64,000 bases of DNA from Microvenator marinus (lineage in GTDB: Bacteria > Myxococcota_A > Bradymonadia > Bradymonadales > Bradymonadaceae): the NCBI RefSeq assembly GCF_007993755.1, contig NZ_CP042467.1, positions 1 to 64,000 of the forward strand, written 5' to 3'. The position numbers were made by a program, and so were the translations under genes. Under the pieces are notes generated by a model. That model was not told the DNA's origin. It worked only from the letters and a program-made list of their open reading frames with translations, and searched no databases. Positions 17,256-25,517 of this stretch are shown here, piece by piece. Positions within the stretch are counted from its first letter, which is position 1. Every line of letters starts with the position of its first letter.

Positions 17256-18923
17256 CTAAAGCTCGTGAACGATGGGAATCACCACCGGTTTACGCTCGAG
17301 CTTGCGCTTGAAGTATCGCCGGACCGCGACTCGCATCGCCTCGGCGACTTCGGAGAGATCGGTTCGCACTTTTTCATTGAGGCTCAGGATATGCTCTCGC
17401 GCGAACTCTTCCGCCTCGAGCATCAATTCTTCTGAGGCCTCAACGTCGGCCAAAAAGCCGTGCTGCATCAAAGAGGGGCCGTTGGAGATCGAACCATCGA
17501 ATCGGTTCATTACGATGAATGCCACGACCACGCCGGTAGCGGCTAGCTTCTTGCGGTCACGAATCTGGACGTCGTCTTCGTCGCCCATAAGCTTGCCGTC
17601 GACTGCCACTCGGCCCGCGGGAATTCTTCCCACGACCTGAGGTGGGGCCTCGGCTTTGAACTCCAGAATATCTCCGTCGTTGATGACCAGCGGAAACGCT
17701 TTCACAACTTCTTTGGCTAGCGCTGCATGGGCAACTCTCATCCTGAAATCACCGTGGATCGGTACGATGTACCGAGGACGTGTCAGGGCCAGGAGGAGCT
17801 TCATCTCCTCGCGTTGGGCGTGGCCCGACGTGTGCACGAGGCGCTGTCTTTGAGTGATGACCTCAACACCTTTTCGACACAGTGCATCGATCATGGTGTT
17901 GATTGCCGTTTCGTTTCCGGGGATGACACGCGCGCTCAAAATGACGGTATCAGTGCTCTTCAAGGAGAGGAGATTGTGGTCGTCGTATGCGAGTCTCGCG
18001 AGCGAGGAACGTGGTTCTGCCTGGCTTCCCGTGGTGAGAATCAGGAGTTCGTGATCTTCATTTCGCTCGATGGCACTTGCGTCGATCAACGTTCCCGTGG
18101 GTGGGGGGGCGATTGCTCCGCATTCAAGCGCGAGATCGAAGTTTCTCTCGAGGCTTCGGCCCATTAGGACCACGCGTCTACCGCAGTGGTTCGCGGCTGA
18201 AAGTAGGGCCCTGACACGGTGAACATTGCTCGAGAACATGGCGATGATGACACGGCCCGAGCGTTCATTCATGATTTGAGTGATCTCGCGATTCACGACT
18301 CGTTCTGAAACCGAAAACCCTTCCACGTTAGAATTTGTACTATCCCCGCAGAGCGCCAGGACGCCTTCTTCGCCGAGTCTTGCAAGCGTGTGAAGGTCAG
18401 TGGTCTCTTCACCGAGCGGCGTGAGGTCGATCTTCCAATCGGCTGTAAAGATAATATTCCCGGCCGTTGTTTGGATAGCCACAGCCAGAGTTTGTGGAAT
18501 TGAGTGGTTCATGTGAATGAACTCAAACCGAGTGGCACCGATGTGTACCTGATCTCGGCCTTGCACTTCGTGATAGGCGACGTCAGCGACATCGTGCTCC
18601 TCGAGCTTGCGCTTGATCATGGCTAGCGCCAGGGCGGAACCGTAGATTGGGATATCGTGGTGTTCCAAGAGGAAAGGGATAGCGCCAATATGGTCTTCGT
18701 GGCCGTGCGTTACGATGATCGCTCGCACGCGGTCGATGTTCTCGCTTAAATATGTGAAGTCTGGGATGATGATGTCGATCCCATATCCGGGAGGAGGGGG
18801 AAACGTCAGTCCACAATCGATGAGATAGAGTTCGCCTCGGTTTTCTAAGAGGCAAGCATTCATTCCGAACTGATCTAGGCCACCAAGCGGCATAATGCGC
18901 ACGGCCTCGTCGGGCAGTTTCAT
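17256..18923 (-). CDS. rnj: Ribonuclease J (metallo-beta-lactamase/beta-CASP)
   Basis: 555 residues, the normal RNase J length. The metal motif HGHEDH is at residues 73-78. The NHSIPQT segment, FTADWKIDLTP (aligning with the usual GDFK-D region), GDSTNS and the beta-CASP histidine in HTSGHAQREE all fit the family. The C-terminal domain ends in RRYFKRKLERKP, typical of RNase J. The enzyme degrades and processes RNA with 5'-exonuclease and endonuclease activity and is cytoplasmic. The start at 18923 lacks a clear Shine-Dalgarno but fits the family N-terminus (RIMPLGGLDQFGMN). Confidence 0.94.
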   Translation of the reverse strand: MKLPDEAVRIMPLGGLDQFGMNACLLENRGELYLIDCGLTFPPPPGYGIDIIIPDFTYLSENIDRVRAIIVTHGHEDHIGAIPFLLEHHDIPIYGSALALAMIKRKLEEHDVADVAYHEVQGRDQVHIGATRFEFIHMNHSIPQTLAVAIQTTAGNIIFTADWKIDLTPLGEETTDLHTLARLGEEGVLALCGDSTNSNVEGFSVSERVVNREITQIMNERSGRVIIAMFSSNVHRVRALLSAANHCGRRVVLMGRSLERNFDLALECGAIAPPPTGTLIDASAIERNEDHELLILTTGSQAEPRSSLARLAYDDHNLLSLKSTDTVILSARVIPGNETAINTMIDALCRKGVEVITQRQRLVHTSGHAQREEMKLLLALTRPRYIVPIHGDFRMRVAHAALAKEVVKAFPLVINDGDILEFKAEAPPQVVGRIPAGRVAVDGKLMGDEDDVQIRDRKKLAATGVVVAFIVMNRFDGSISNGPSLMQHGFLADVEASEELMLEAEEFAREHILSLNEKVRTDLSEVAEAMRVAVRRYFKRKLERKPVVIPIVHEL

Positions 18924-18949
18924 TGATAATCCGTTTTTTCAAAAAGGAG

Positions 18950-19195
18950 TTAGGATGCAGGTCGTTTTGCATCTTGAGATGTACAGTCAACAGACTTGTG
19001 AACTTCATCAGGATTAAGCCACATTCTGGATTCCCGCGATTCTTCTTTGCAAGTCTCTTGGTTTAGAGCTTCGATTCGAATCTCTTGGGGAGCTTCTTCT
19101 TCAACCCACGCCCGTGGCGTCATGATGAGCGCAACTGAAAAGGCTAAGCCTCCGATTGTGCGGCTGATCATGAGATGTTGTGAGCGAAGAAGCAT
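18950..19195 (-). CDS. Possible small exported protein, about 81 aa
   Basis: The frame starts with LLRSQHLMISRT and a hydrophobic run (IGGLAFSVALIM) that could be a signal peptide, followed by a Glu-rich polar tail. ATG codons are at 19195 and 19171, neither with a convincing ribosome site. It resembles nothing I know. It may be a chance frame in the leader region of rnj. Its 3' end covers the inverted repeat at 18954-18973. Confidence 0.25.
   Translation of the reverse strand: MLLRSQHLMISRTIGGLAFSVALIMTPRAWVEEEAPQEIRIEALNQETCKEESRESRMWLNPDEVHKSVDCTSQDAKRPAS
18954..18973. repeat. Short inverted repeat upstream of rnj
   Basis: GATGCA and TGCATC form a perfect 6-base stem around an 8-base loop. 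On the minus strand it is followed after several bases by a T-run (CCTTTTTG). It ends about 30 bases before the rnj start, so it could be an operator or a leader hairpin. Such short repeats also occur by chance. Confidence 0.3.
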
Positions 19196-19379
19196 GGGCA
19201 ATATCTAAAATTTCGAGTCGAACGTCATTGTGCCTGAATTTTGACGCTATGAAAAGTAGCCTGTGTATATAGAGACGACCAAAGTCCGAAAAAGTTTCGT
19301 AAAAAGACTGTGCGAAGGGAATATTATTTCGATCTGATTTGCGTTATGGTCCGTTCACTTCAGTCAAGAGAGGAGAGTG

Positions 19380-19766
19380 ATGACGCCTGCAGAACGAATG
19401 AATGTCATGCACTACTTGTTTGCCGCTGCATGGGCAGACGGCGAACTCGCCGAGGAAGAGGGTGAGATTCTCGCTACGATTCTCTCAGGCATAGACCTGA
19501 GCGATGATGAACTGGTTTTGGTTCGTGCGTGGTTTTACGCGCGTCCGAGTGAACCGGATTGGGAGATGTTGAAGTCAAACGCTGAGTTGCAAGAGATTGT
19601 GGTGCGTCAGGCCATGGTTTTGGCCGGATCCGACCTGAGCTACGCTGTTGAGGAAGTCAAGTTCCTGGAAAAACTGCGTGACCTCACTGGAATGAAGAAC
19701 GAGGATTTTCAGGGGATTTGGCAAGATGTTGAGCGTCTGCTCGCACACGGAAGAGGGAGTCAGTAA
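19380..19766 (+). CDS. TerB-like helical protein, 128 aa
   Basis: The fold signature is that of the TerB/tellurite-resistance-like helical family: an N-terminal helix, then AWADGELAEEEGEIL with the acidic DGxLxxxE pattern, and a second similar helix pair (AGSDLSYAVEEVKFLEKL). Family members bind metal ions or act as membrane-associated stress adaptors. AGGAG sits five bases before the ATG at 19380; a GTG at 19377 is too close to it. The stop directly abuts the GTG of the NfeD-like gene, so the two are coupled. It is the first gene of an operon leading to two flotillins, implying a membrane-domain or envelope-stress role. Confidence 0.72.
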   Translation: MTPAERMNVMHYLFAAAWADGELAEEEGEILATILSGIDLSDDELVLVRAWFYARPSEPDWEMLKSNAELQEIVVRQAMVLAGSDLSYAVEEVKFLEKLRDLTGMKNEDFQGIWQDVERLLAHGRGSQ

Positions 19767-20468
19767 GTGCTAAGCGTCTATGTCGTGAGCATGATTGTTG
19801 GGGGTGTGTTTGTTGCGCTCTCCGTTGCGTCAGGTTTGGGCGGCGATGCGGATGTCGATAAGGAGTTCGATAAAGATTTCGACAAGGACTTCGATAAAGA
19901 TTTCGACAAGGACTTCGATAAAGATTTCGACAAGGACTTCGATAAAGATTTCGACAAAGATTTCGACAAGGACGCTGGGAGTACTTCTCTGGTGTCTGCC
20001 GGAGATGGTGAAGTTGAGAAGGACTTGGAAGTTGCCCGGTATCGGCGATACAACCCATTTCTCAGTTTTAAGTTTTACACCTTCACGATGGCGTTCGGAG
20101 GCCTGACGGGCACGGTCCTCACCTTCCTTTGGGCAAGTGTGATCGGCGTGGCGCTGACTTCGCTCACAATGGGGCTTATAGCGGGCGTTGGCATGACTTA
20201 TACCCTTCACCTGGCGAATCGAAGTGTGGGAGGACGGATGCTCACCGAAAGAGATTACGCGGGGATCGAAGGGAAAGTGACACTCGATATTCCCGGCGAC
20301 GGATCTATGGGAAAAGTTAGGTTTCGCATGCGAGGACAGGTGGTGGAGATGCCTGCCATTTCTGAGGACGGCTCTCAACTCACGAGAAATACAGTCGTTT
20401 ATGTGGTTACGATGCAGGATGGCGTTGCGCGCGTCGTCACGTTAGACGAGTTAAGTAAACCGGTTTAG
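19767..20468 (+). CDS. NfeD-like membrane protein with DKDF repeats, 233 aa
   Basis: It starts at GTG immediately after the TerB-like stop. Residues 3-22 form a membrane helix. Residues 31-69 are a DKEF/DKDF tandem repeat. Two or three further helices lie at about 100-150. The C-terminal ~75 residues are beta-rich (GIEGKVTLDIPGDGSMGKVRF, VYVVTMQDGVARVV), like the OB-fold of NfeD proteins, which are usually encoded beside flotillins. Its place directly before two SPFH genes supports this. It is expected in the inner membrane, with the OB domain on the side where the flotillin core sits. The repeat is not part of any NfeD protein I know. Confidence 0.72.
   Translation: MLSVYVVSMIVGGVFVALSVASGLGGDADVDKEFDKDFDKDFDKDFDKDFDKDFDKDFDKDFDKDFDKDAGSTSLVSAGDGEVEKDLEVARYRRYNPFLSFKFYTFTMAFGGLTGTVLTFLWASVIGVALTSLTMGLIAGVGMTYTLHLANRSVGGRMLTERDYAGIEGKVTLDIPGDGSMGKVRFRMRGQVVEMPAISEDGSQLTRNTVVYVVTMQDGVARVVTLDELSKPV
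19857..19973 (+). repeat. 12-bp in-frame tandem repeat encoding DKDF units
   Basis: Nine full 12-base units and a partial tenth encode one DKEF, eight DKDF and a final DKD. GATAAAGATTTC and GACAAGGACTTC alternate through most of the array, giving a 24-base higher-order period. The third-position alternation suggests recent expansion of a two-unit block. Copy-number change would keep the frame. Confidence 0.95.
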
Positions 20469-20498
20469 TCAACGAGCTTTTTTGGAGGTGACCATATT

Positions 20499-21869
20499 AT
20501 GGGTCCGGCAATTGTTGCAGCTATAGTTATCGTGGGCTTTTTGCTTCTGTTTTTTGCAGCAGCCAAGAGTTTCCTTTTTGTAGGCCGTCCAAACGAAGTC
20601 CTGATCTTTTCTGGTCGAGACCATAAATTGAAGGATGGGTCGGTGGTAGGTTATCGCTTGATTCGCGGAGGCTGGACATTTCGATGGCCAGTTGTAGAAA
20701 CCGTAGAGCGTATGGACCTCCGGGTGTTTCCTGTCAGGATCGACACTCGAGGTGCGTATTCCAAGGGTGGTATTCCGCTGAACGTCCAGGCCATCGCGAA
20801 CGTCAAGATTTCGAGCGATGATGAAATCATCCACAGTGCGATTGAGCGATTCCTCGGTCGAAATCGTGATGAAATTGTTCGAGTGGCTCAGGAAACCCTC
20901 GAGGGTAATCTTCGTGGCGTGCTCGCGACCCTCACGCCAGAAGAGGTCAACGAGAACCGACTTCGATTCTCTGAACAATTGCTCGATGACGTTGAGCCAG
21001 ACCTTGAAAAGCTCGGCCTTAATCTCGATACCTTGAAGATTCAGAATGTGAGCGATGACCGCGATTACCTCGACTCTCTGGGGCGTCGTCGAATTGCAGA
21101 GATTCTGAAGGTGGCAGAGATTGCCGAGTCAGATTCGATGAAGATCGCAGAGGAAGTCGAGGCCGAGGCGCAAGGACGAGGCGAGGTTGCGCGTCGAAAT
21201 GCTCAAGCTCAGATTCAAAAGGCACAGAACGAACTTCGCCAGTATATGGCGGATCTGGAACTTCAGGCGAAGTCTGAGGAAGAGCGAGCGGAAGCGCGTG
21301 CGCTGGCCGCAAGAGCCGAGGCAGAGCAGGAACTTCAACAGGTTCGTACCGAACTTGAGAAGTTACGTCTCCAGGCCGATGTGGTTATTCCAGCTGAGGC
21401 AAATAAGGTCGCGCGAGAGTTGATCGCGGCTGGTGAGGCGGCGGAAATCGCGGAGAAAGGTCGTGCGATGGCCGAAGTTCTCAGGATGATGGCGGACGCT
21501 TGGAAGGACGCCGGTGATGCTGCGGCAGACGTCTTTGTGCTGCACCGCTTGGAGTCCATTATGAAGCATGTCTCCCGAGCCGCACAACAGGTGCAGGTCA
21601 TGGAGGTTGCGCTCATCGATTCTGGAACGGGTACGGCATTGCCAAACTACGTAAGCTCGTTCCCGAAAATCGTGGCAAATCTCTTTACAGAGATGAGAGA
21701 TACTCTCGGCCTCGATATTCAAGGTGCACTTACAGGGAAGCACGGAGACGGCGAGCCTCGTCAGTTGGCGAGTGAACAGCCAGCAAATCTTGGCGCGTTG
21801 GGCGCAGACAAGCGGCAGAATCTCGCCAGGGCTCTCGCTCAGAAAAAATCAGATACGGAACAAGGATAA
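20499..21869 (+). CDS. Flotillin-like SPFH domain protein 1, 456 aa
   Basis: A membrane hairpin or helix at residues 3-22 is followed by the SPFH domain (about 30-200), including the AYSKGGIPLNVQAIANVKI stretch and GVLATLTPEEVN. A long Glu/Ala-rich coiled coil (about 210-330) with flotillin-like EAEAQGRGE segments and a C-terminal helical region follow. Flotillins oligomerise to organise membrane microdomains. GGAGGT lies eight bases before the ATG. It is followed after nine bases by a paralogue. The hydrophobic N-terminus is a true helix here, whereas many flotillins only insert a hairpin. Confidence 0.9.
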   Translation: MGPAIVAAIVIVGFLLLFFAAAKSFLFVGRPNEVLIFSGRDHKLKDGSVVGYRLIRGGWTFRWPVVETVERMDLRVFPVRIDTRGAYSKGGIPLNVQAIANVKISSDDEIIHSAIERFLGRNRDEIVRVAQETLEGNLRGVLATLTPEEVNENRLRFSEQLLDDVEPDLEKLGLNLDTLKIQNVSDDRDYLDSLGRRRIAEILKVAEIAESDSMKIAEEVEAEAQGRGEVARRNAQAQIQKAQNELRQYMADLELQAKSEEERAEARALAARAEAEQELQQVRTELEKLRLQADVVIPAEANKVARELIAAGEAAEIAEKGRAMAEVLRMMADAWKDAGDAAADVFVLHRLESIMKHVSRAAQQVQVMEVALIDSGTGTALPNYVSSFPKIVANLFTEMRDTLGLDIQGALTGKHGDGEPRQLASEQPANLGALGADKRQNLARALAQKKSDTEQG

Positions 21870-21878
21870 GGAGGTCAT

Positions 21879-23132
21879 ATGGAATTCATCGTTTTAGGAG
21901 GCGCAGGCTTCATCCTTCTTGTGTTGGTTCTTATCGGGATCGCTGCATTCATTGTGGCGAACAATCTGGTCGAAATCTGCCAACCCAATGAAGTGTTGGT
22001 ATTCAGCGGAGCAGGTGGAGAGAAAGGTTATAAATTGATCCACTCAGGTAGGAAGGTCCGGGTGCCACTCTTTCAGAAGGTGGACCGTATTGACGTGACC
22101 AACATGGTTATCGACCTCACGGTCACGAATGCTTACTCCAAGGGCGGTATTCCGCTCTCCATCAAAGGTATGGCAAACGTCAAGATTGGCAGTCAGGAGC
22201 CCTTTGTGTCGAACGCAGTTGAGCGTTTCCTTGGAATGGGGCGTGAGCATGTCAAGGGCATTGCGAAAGAGACTCTGGAAGGAAATATGCGCGGCGTTTT
22301 GGCCACCCTGACTCCAGAGGAGGTCAACAACGACCGAATGAAGTTTGCCCGTTCGTTGCTCGAGGAGGCCGAGACCGACCTCCGAAGGCTCGGACTCGTG
22401 CTCGACAACTTGAATATTCAAAGCGTGACCGACGAGAAGGGCTACATGGACTCGATTGGTCGTAAGCAGTCGGCCGAATTGATCAAGGATTCGCGCGTGT
22501 CCGAGGCTCAGAACAGGGCCGAGGCTACGGTTCAGGACGCAGAGAACCAACTTAAGAAAGCCATCGCCAAGATTCAGGCACAGAAGCAGATTACCACTGC
22601 CGACGCTGAACGACGTATTATCGACGCGAAGACACGTGGCGAGGCCATGGTGGCGGAGGAGAGGTCAAAGACAGGTGCCGCCATTGCTCGAGCTCGTGCG
22701 AGCCTCGATGTTCAGCGCGCGCGACTTGAGCAGGTCAAGCGTCAGCTTGCGGCTGACGTCATTCAGCCCGCGCAAGCACGAAAGGCTGAGCTTGAAGCTG
22801 AGGCGAAGGCCAATTCTGCTAAGATTGTGGAAGATGGTCGCGCGACAGCTGAGGCGCTCAGGAGCCTCATCAAGATGTGGAACGATGCGGGAGACGCTGC
22901 TCGCCCAATCTTCTTGGTGCAGCAGTTTGATGCGCTCATGGACGGTATGATGTCCACCATCCAGGACATCAAGATCGACAAAATCACCGTGATTGATTCT
23001 AGTGTTCAGTCCGATGATGCGAATCGAAACCTGGCGATGAAGGCTGCAAGTGGTTCTGAGCAGATCAAACAGACGCTTGGGCTTGATTTGCCAAAGGTTC
23101 TTCAAGGGCTCTCGGCACTTCAAGACAAATAG
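21879..23132 (+). CDS. Flotillin-like SPFH domain protein 2, 417 aa
   Basis: It is a paralogue of the preceding gene. It shares AYSKGGIPL, VERFLGMGRE, GVLATLTPEEVNNDR and the ends of the coiled coil and C-terminus (TLGLDLPK against TLGLDIQG). It has an N-terminal membrane helix (about 5-27), the SPFH domain and a coiled coil with repeated Ala/Glu heptads. AAGGAGG before the ATG is a very strong ribosome site. The two probably form a hetero-oligomer with the NfeD-like protein. Its stop is 15 bases from the stop of the convergent batDE gene. Confidence 0.9.
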   Translation: MEFIVLGGAGFILLVLVLIGIAAFIVANNLVEICQPNEVLVFSGAGGEKGYKLIHSGRKVRVPLFQKVDRIDVTNMVIDLTVTNAYSKGGIPLSIKGMANVKIGSQEPFVSNAVERFLGMGREHVKGIAKETLEGNMRGVLATLTPEEVNNDRMKFARSLLEEAETDLRRLGLVLDNLNIQSVTDEKGYMDSIGRKQSAELIKDSRVSEAQNRAEATVQDAENQLKKAIAKIQAQKQITTADAERRIIDAKTRGEAMVAEERSKTGAAIARARASLDVQRARLEQVKRQLAADVIQPAQARKAELEAEAKANSAKIVEDGRATAEALRSLIKMWNDAGDAARPIFLVQQFDALMDGMMSTIQDIKIDKITVIDSSVQSDDANRNLAMKAASGSEQIKQTLGLDLPKVLQGLSALQDK

Positions 23133-23147
23133 GCCGCGTCCTGATGC

Positions 23148-25517
23148 CTATTCGGTGACGAACTCAACGTTTGATTTGAGCGTCCACGCCGAATCTTCCC
23201 CAATAGAAATCTTCACCCAATCACCTCGCTCCTCCATTGAACGGAGCATGGTTCCTGCGGAGTATCCCTTAACATCTCCTCGCACACTCGCGTGAGGTGT
23301 GGGGCCCGACCTAAACTCCACTTTGTCTTTTGTGATGATGACAGGCGCCACCGAGGTTTCGACCCATGACTTGGCCGTCCAGAGAGCGACAATCGCCAAA
23401 ATCATGAGGATAGGTGCCAGAATGAACGGCCTGAATGCTGGGCGCTTGCGTGCGAGCAAAAGAAGCGCGACGAGCATGCCCAAGGCCCCAAGTAGGGCGG
23501 CAGGCAGCGAGTTTTCGCCGAAACTCATGAAGGCGCGCCACCAGAATAGTTGGTCGTCGTGGCCTTCCAAAACTCTTCCAACCCGCGTGGATTGTATGGT
23601 GTTCAGGCGCACGATCTTGGCGATCGTTTCTTGGTTTGACCGAGTTGATGAGTCCCACGGGTCTTGCACCCAGGCGCGCTCTATCTCGAGCCTAGCCTTG
23701 CCCCAGTCACGGTCTTCTGCCGAGGCTATGGCCATTTGATGGTGTCCACTTGGTGCTTCTGCACGTGCTTCTTGGGGCACGAGCCCGAAGGCCAGCGCGG
23801 CAATTGCGAACTTTGCGAAAATGGATTTGGCTTCTGAATGAAGTCGCTGGAACGTGGAATCCGTGCTCTTGTCAGGGGCGAATCTCTTTTCCTCACAAAC
23901 TTTCAACACTTCAGCGATTATCTGGGCATCGTTGGAGTCGAAACTCGCGGAAGTTTCCAGGGTCTTGATGATACGATGGGTCGAAAGTGCGGCTCTATTG
24001 GTTTCGAGAATCTCGACGAGGAGTTCACCCACTGTATGAGAGAGATCATCCCAGCTCGTAGCCGTTTGAAGGGCCGCAATGAGCTCCTTTTGGCGAGCCT
24101 TCTTTCGGCGCAAAGGTTCCCCTTTTTCCCACCAACGTCTGGCGAAAGGTTCGAAGAGCAAGAGAAGAGAGATTAGGGAGAGAAGGGTGAGAGCGAGTCG
24201 CCAAACTAAGTTGTCTGCCAAACTTACTTGGCTTGAAGCAGCTTCGTCAGCTGGCTTTAGTTGCCCTAGAAGTTCATTGACCATCTCTTCGGCCTTATTC
24301 GAAGTTGAAGAAAGTGTGGATTCGCGAACCTCTTGCGGCGCTTTCGCGGAAGGAGGAAGGGTTCCCGGAGCGACCGAGAGCAAAATGGGTTGGGTCTCAA
24401 GAGTCTCATAAGTAGCCTTTTCGGGATTGAAGAAGGACCATGTCATACTTGGGATTTCAACTCTTCCTTCTTCAAGTAGGAGAAGGGGAATCTCAACTCT
24501 CTTTTCGCCGTAAATCTTTAAGTTTCGGACCTCTTTTTTGTGAGATTCGTTGGAGTCTAATGCCCTTAGTTTCGGGATTTGTGGGAAATCCGGCAGTCGG
24601 AGTTTTGTGGGGAGACCGTTGCCACGAGCGGTGATCCGAAGCCGAATGGTGTCTCCGACTTTAGCCGTTCTGGTATCGACGCTGACATCGAGGTTCCATT
24701 CCCCTACATTTCCCTCGTAGAACGAGGTCGGGGCGCCCGGTGGCAGCGGTAGAACATCAATCTCGAGAGGTTCAGACTTGATGCGAACTTCTTCGCGCCT
24801 GAAGAACGAACTTTGCACGAGTGGAAGTTCTAGGGGCTCAATCGTGGTGCGACCCGCGCGCAGCGGAAACAACGCATAGGATCGCAGGGCAATCTTGTTG
24901 ACTCTTCGACTGCCTGCGGAAACCACCTGACGTGAGTTTAGCTGGCTTGAGAGGTCTTCGACCCAAAACTCATCGAGTGGTGGTTCATCCGGAGGCATGG
25001 GTTGTACGTCTCGGAGACGAACGTCCAAGTAAAGGTGGTAGTGCAAGGATAGTTGCTCTCCAACGTAGACTTGGCGAGGAGGGTCTATTTCGCTCTCAAC
25101 CCATGCTTGTTCGTTGCGAGTCGTCTTCGGAGAATTGCCGGGGTCCACGACTTGGTAAGATACGGAAGGAGCTCTTAATATCTCGTCGCCTACTTTTCCT
25201 TCAACTCCAGCAATCTCAAAACGACCTTTGGTTTGAGGTTGAATCGCCCATATGTAGGAAATCGAACGGGTAGAGATCCCATTGATGTTCACAAATCTCG
25301 GGGATTGTGTGCGTTGAAGTACTCTCGCCTCACCAAAATCCGGCAGCGTTGTCAAAGCCATATCTCCATTGCTCTTCGTGGCAATGGTGACTTCGTACCT
25401 GAGGGTTTGGCCCACCTCTACGATATTCGGGTCGATGGAGGCGGTCATCGAAGATTGCGCAATCACAAGGCCTGGAAGGGCCCAGAACATGAGGATAAAA
25501 AAGAGTCGCAAACGCAT
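23148..25517 (-). CDS. BatD-BatE fusion protein, 789 aa
   Basis: Residues 1-20 are a signal peptide (LRLFFILMFWALPGLVIAQS). Up to about 430 it matches BatD: repeated Ig-like beta domains with GQTLRYEVTI, RPIxx-like sections and VYVGEQLSLHYHLYLDV. A membrane helix (WRLALTLLSLISLLLLF) and a cytoplasmic helical part follow. At about 565-588 there is a second signal-like stretch (FAKFAIAALAFGLV, then ARAEA). After it come a TPR-like segment (HHQMAIASAEDRDWGKARLEIERAW), two more membrane helices and a C-terminal SH3-like domain (VEFRSGPTPHASVRG), as in BatE. The ATG at 25517 overlaps the batBC stop by one base (TGATG). The frame is continuous. Confidence 0.85.
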   Translation of the reverse strand: MRLRLFFILMFWALPGLVIAQSSMTASIDPNIVEVGQTLRYEVTIATKSNGDMALTTLPDFGEARVLQRTQSPRFVNINGISTRSISYIWAIQPQTKGRFEIAGVEGKVGDEILRAPSVSYQVVDPGNSPKTTRNEQAWVESEIDPPRQVYVGEQLSLHYHLYLDVRLRDVQPMPPDEPPLDEFWVEDLSSQLNSRQVVSAGSRRVNKIALRSYALFPLRAGRTTIEPLELPLVQSSFFRREEVRIKSEPLEIDVLPLPPGAPTSFYEGNVGEWNLDVSVDTRTAKVGDTIRLRITARGNGLPTKLRLPDFPQIPKLRALDSNESHKKEVRNLKIYGEKRVEIPLLLLEEGRVEIPSMTWSFFNPEKATYETLETQPILLSVAPGTLPPSAKAPQEVRESTLSSTSNKAEEMVNELLGQLKPADEAASSQVSLADNLVWRLALTLLSLISLLLLFEPFARRWWEKGEPLRRKKARQKELIAALQTATSWDDLSHTVGELLVEILETNRAALSTHRIIKTLETSASFDSNDAQIIAEVLKVCEEKRFAPDKSTDSTFQRLHSEAKSIFAKFAIAALAFGLVPQEARAEAPSGHHQMAIASAEDRDWGKARLEIERAWVQDPWDSSTRSNQETIAKIVRLNTIQSTRVGRVLEGHDDQLFWWRAFMSFGENSLPAALLGALGMLVALLLLARKRPAFRPFILAPILMILAIVALWTAKSWVETSVAPVIITKDKVEFRSGPTPHASVRGDVKGYSAGTMLRSMEERGDWVKISIGEDSAWTLKSNVEFVTE

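Larger units (their letters stand above)
18924..19379. other. 456-base divergent spacer between rnj and the TerB-like gene
   Basis: This is the largest gap between confident genes in the window. It holds one weak minus-strand reading frame (18950-19195), a short inverted repeat near the rnj start, and an AT-rich stretch (about 19245-19345) where promoters for the plus-strand operon are likely. AGGAG at 19371-19375 is the ribosome site for the TerB-like gene. I see no RNA gene here. Confidence 0.6.

Noticed and set aside
19857-19973. Regular repeat considered as a CRISPR-like array
   Set aside because: Units are 12 bases, contiguous, have no spacers and encode an in-frame peptide repeat.
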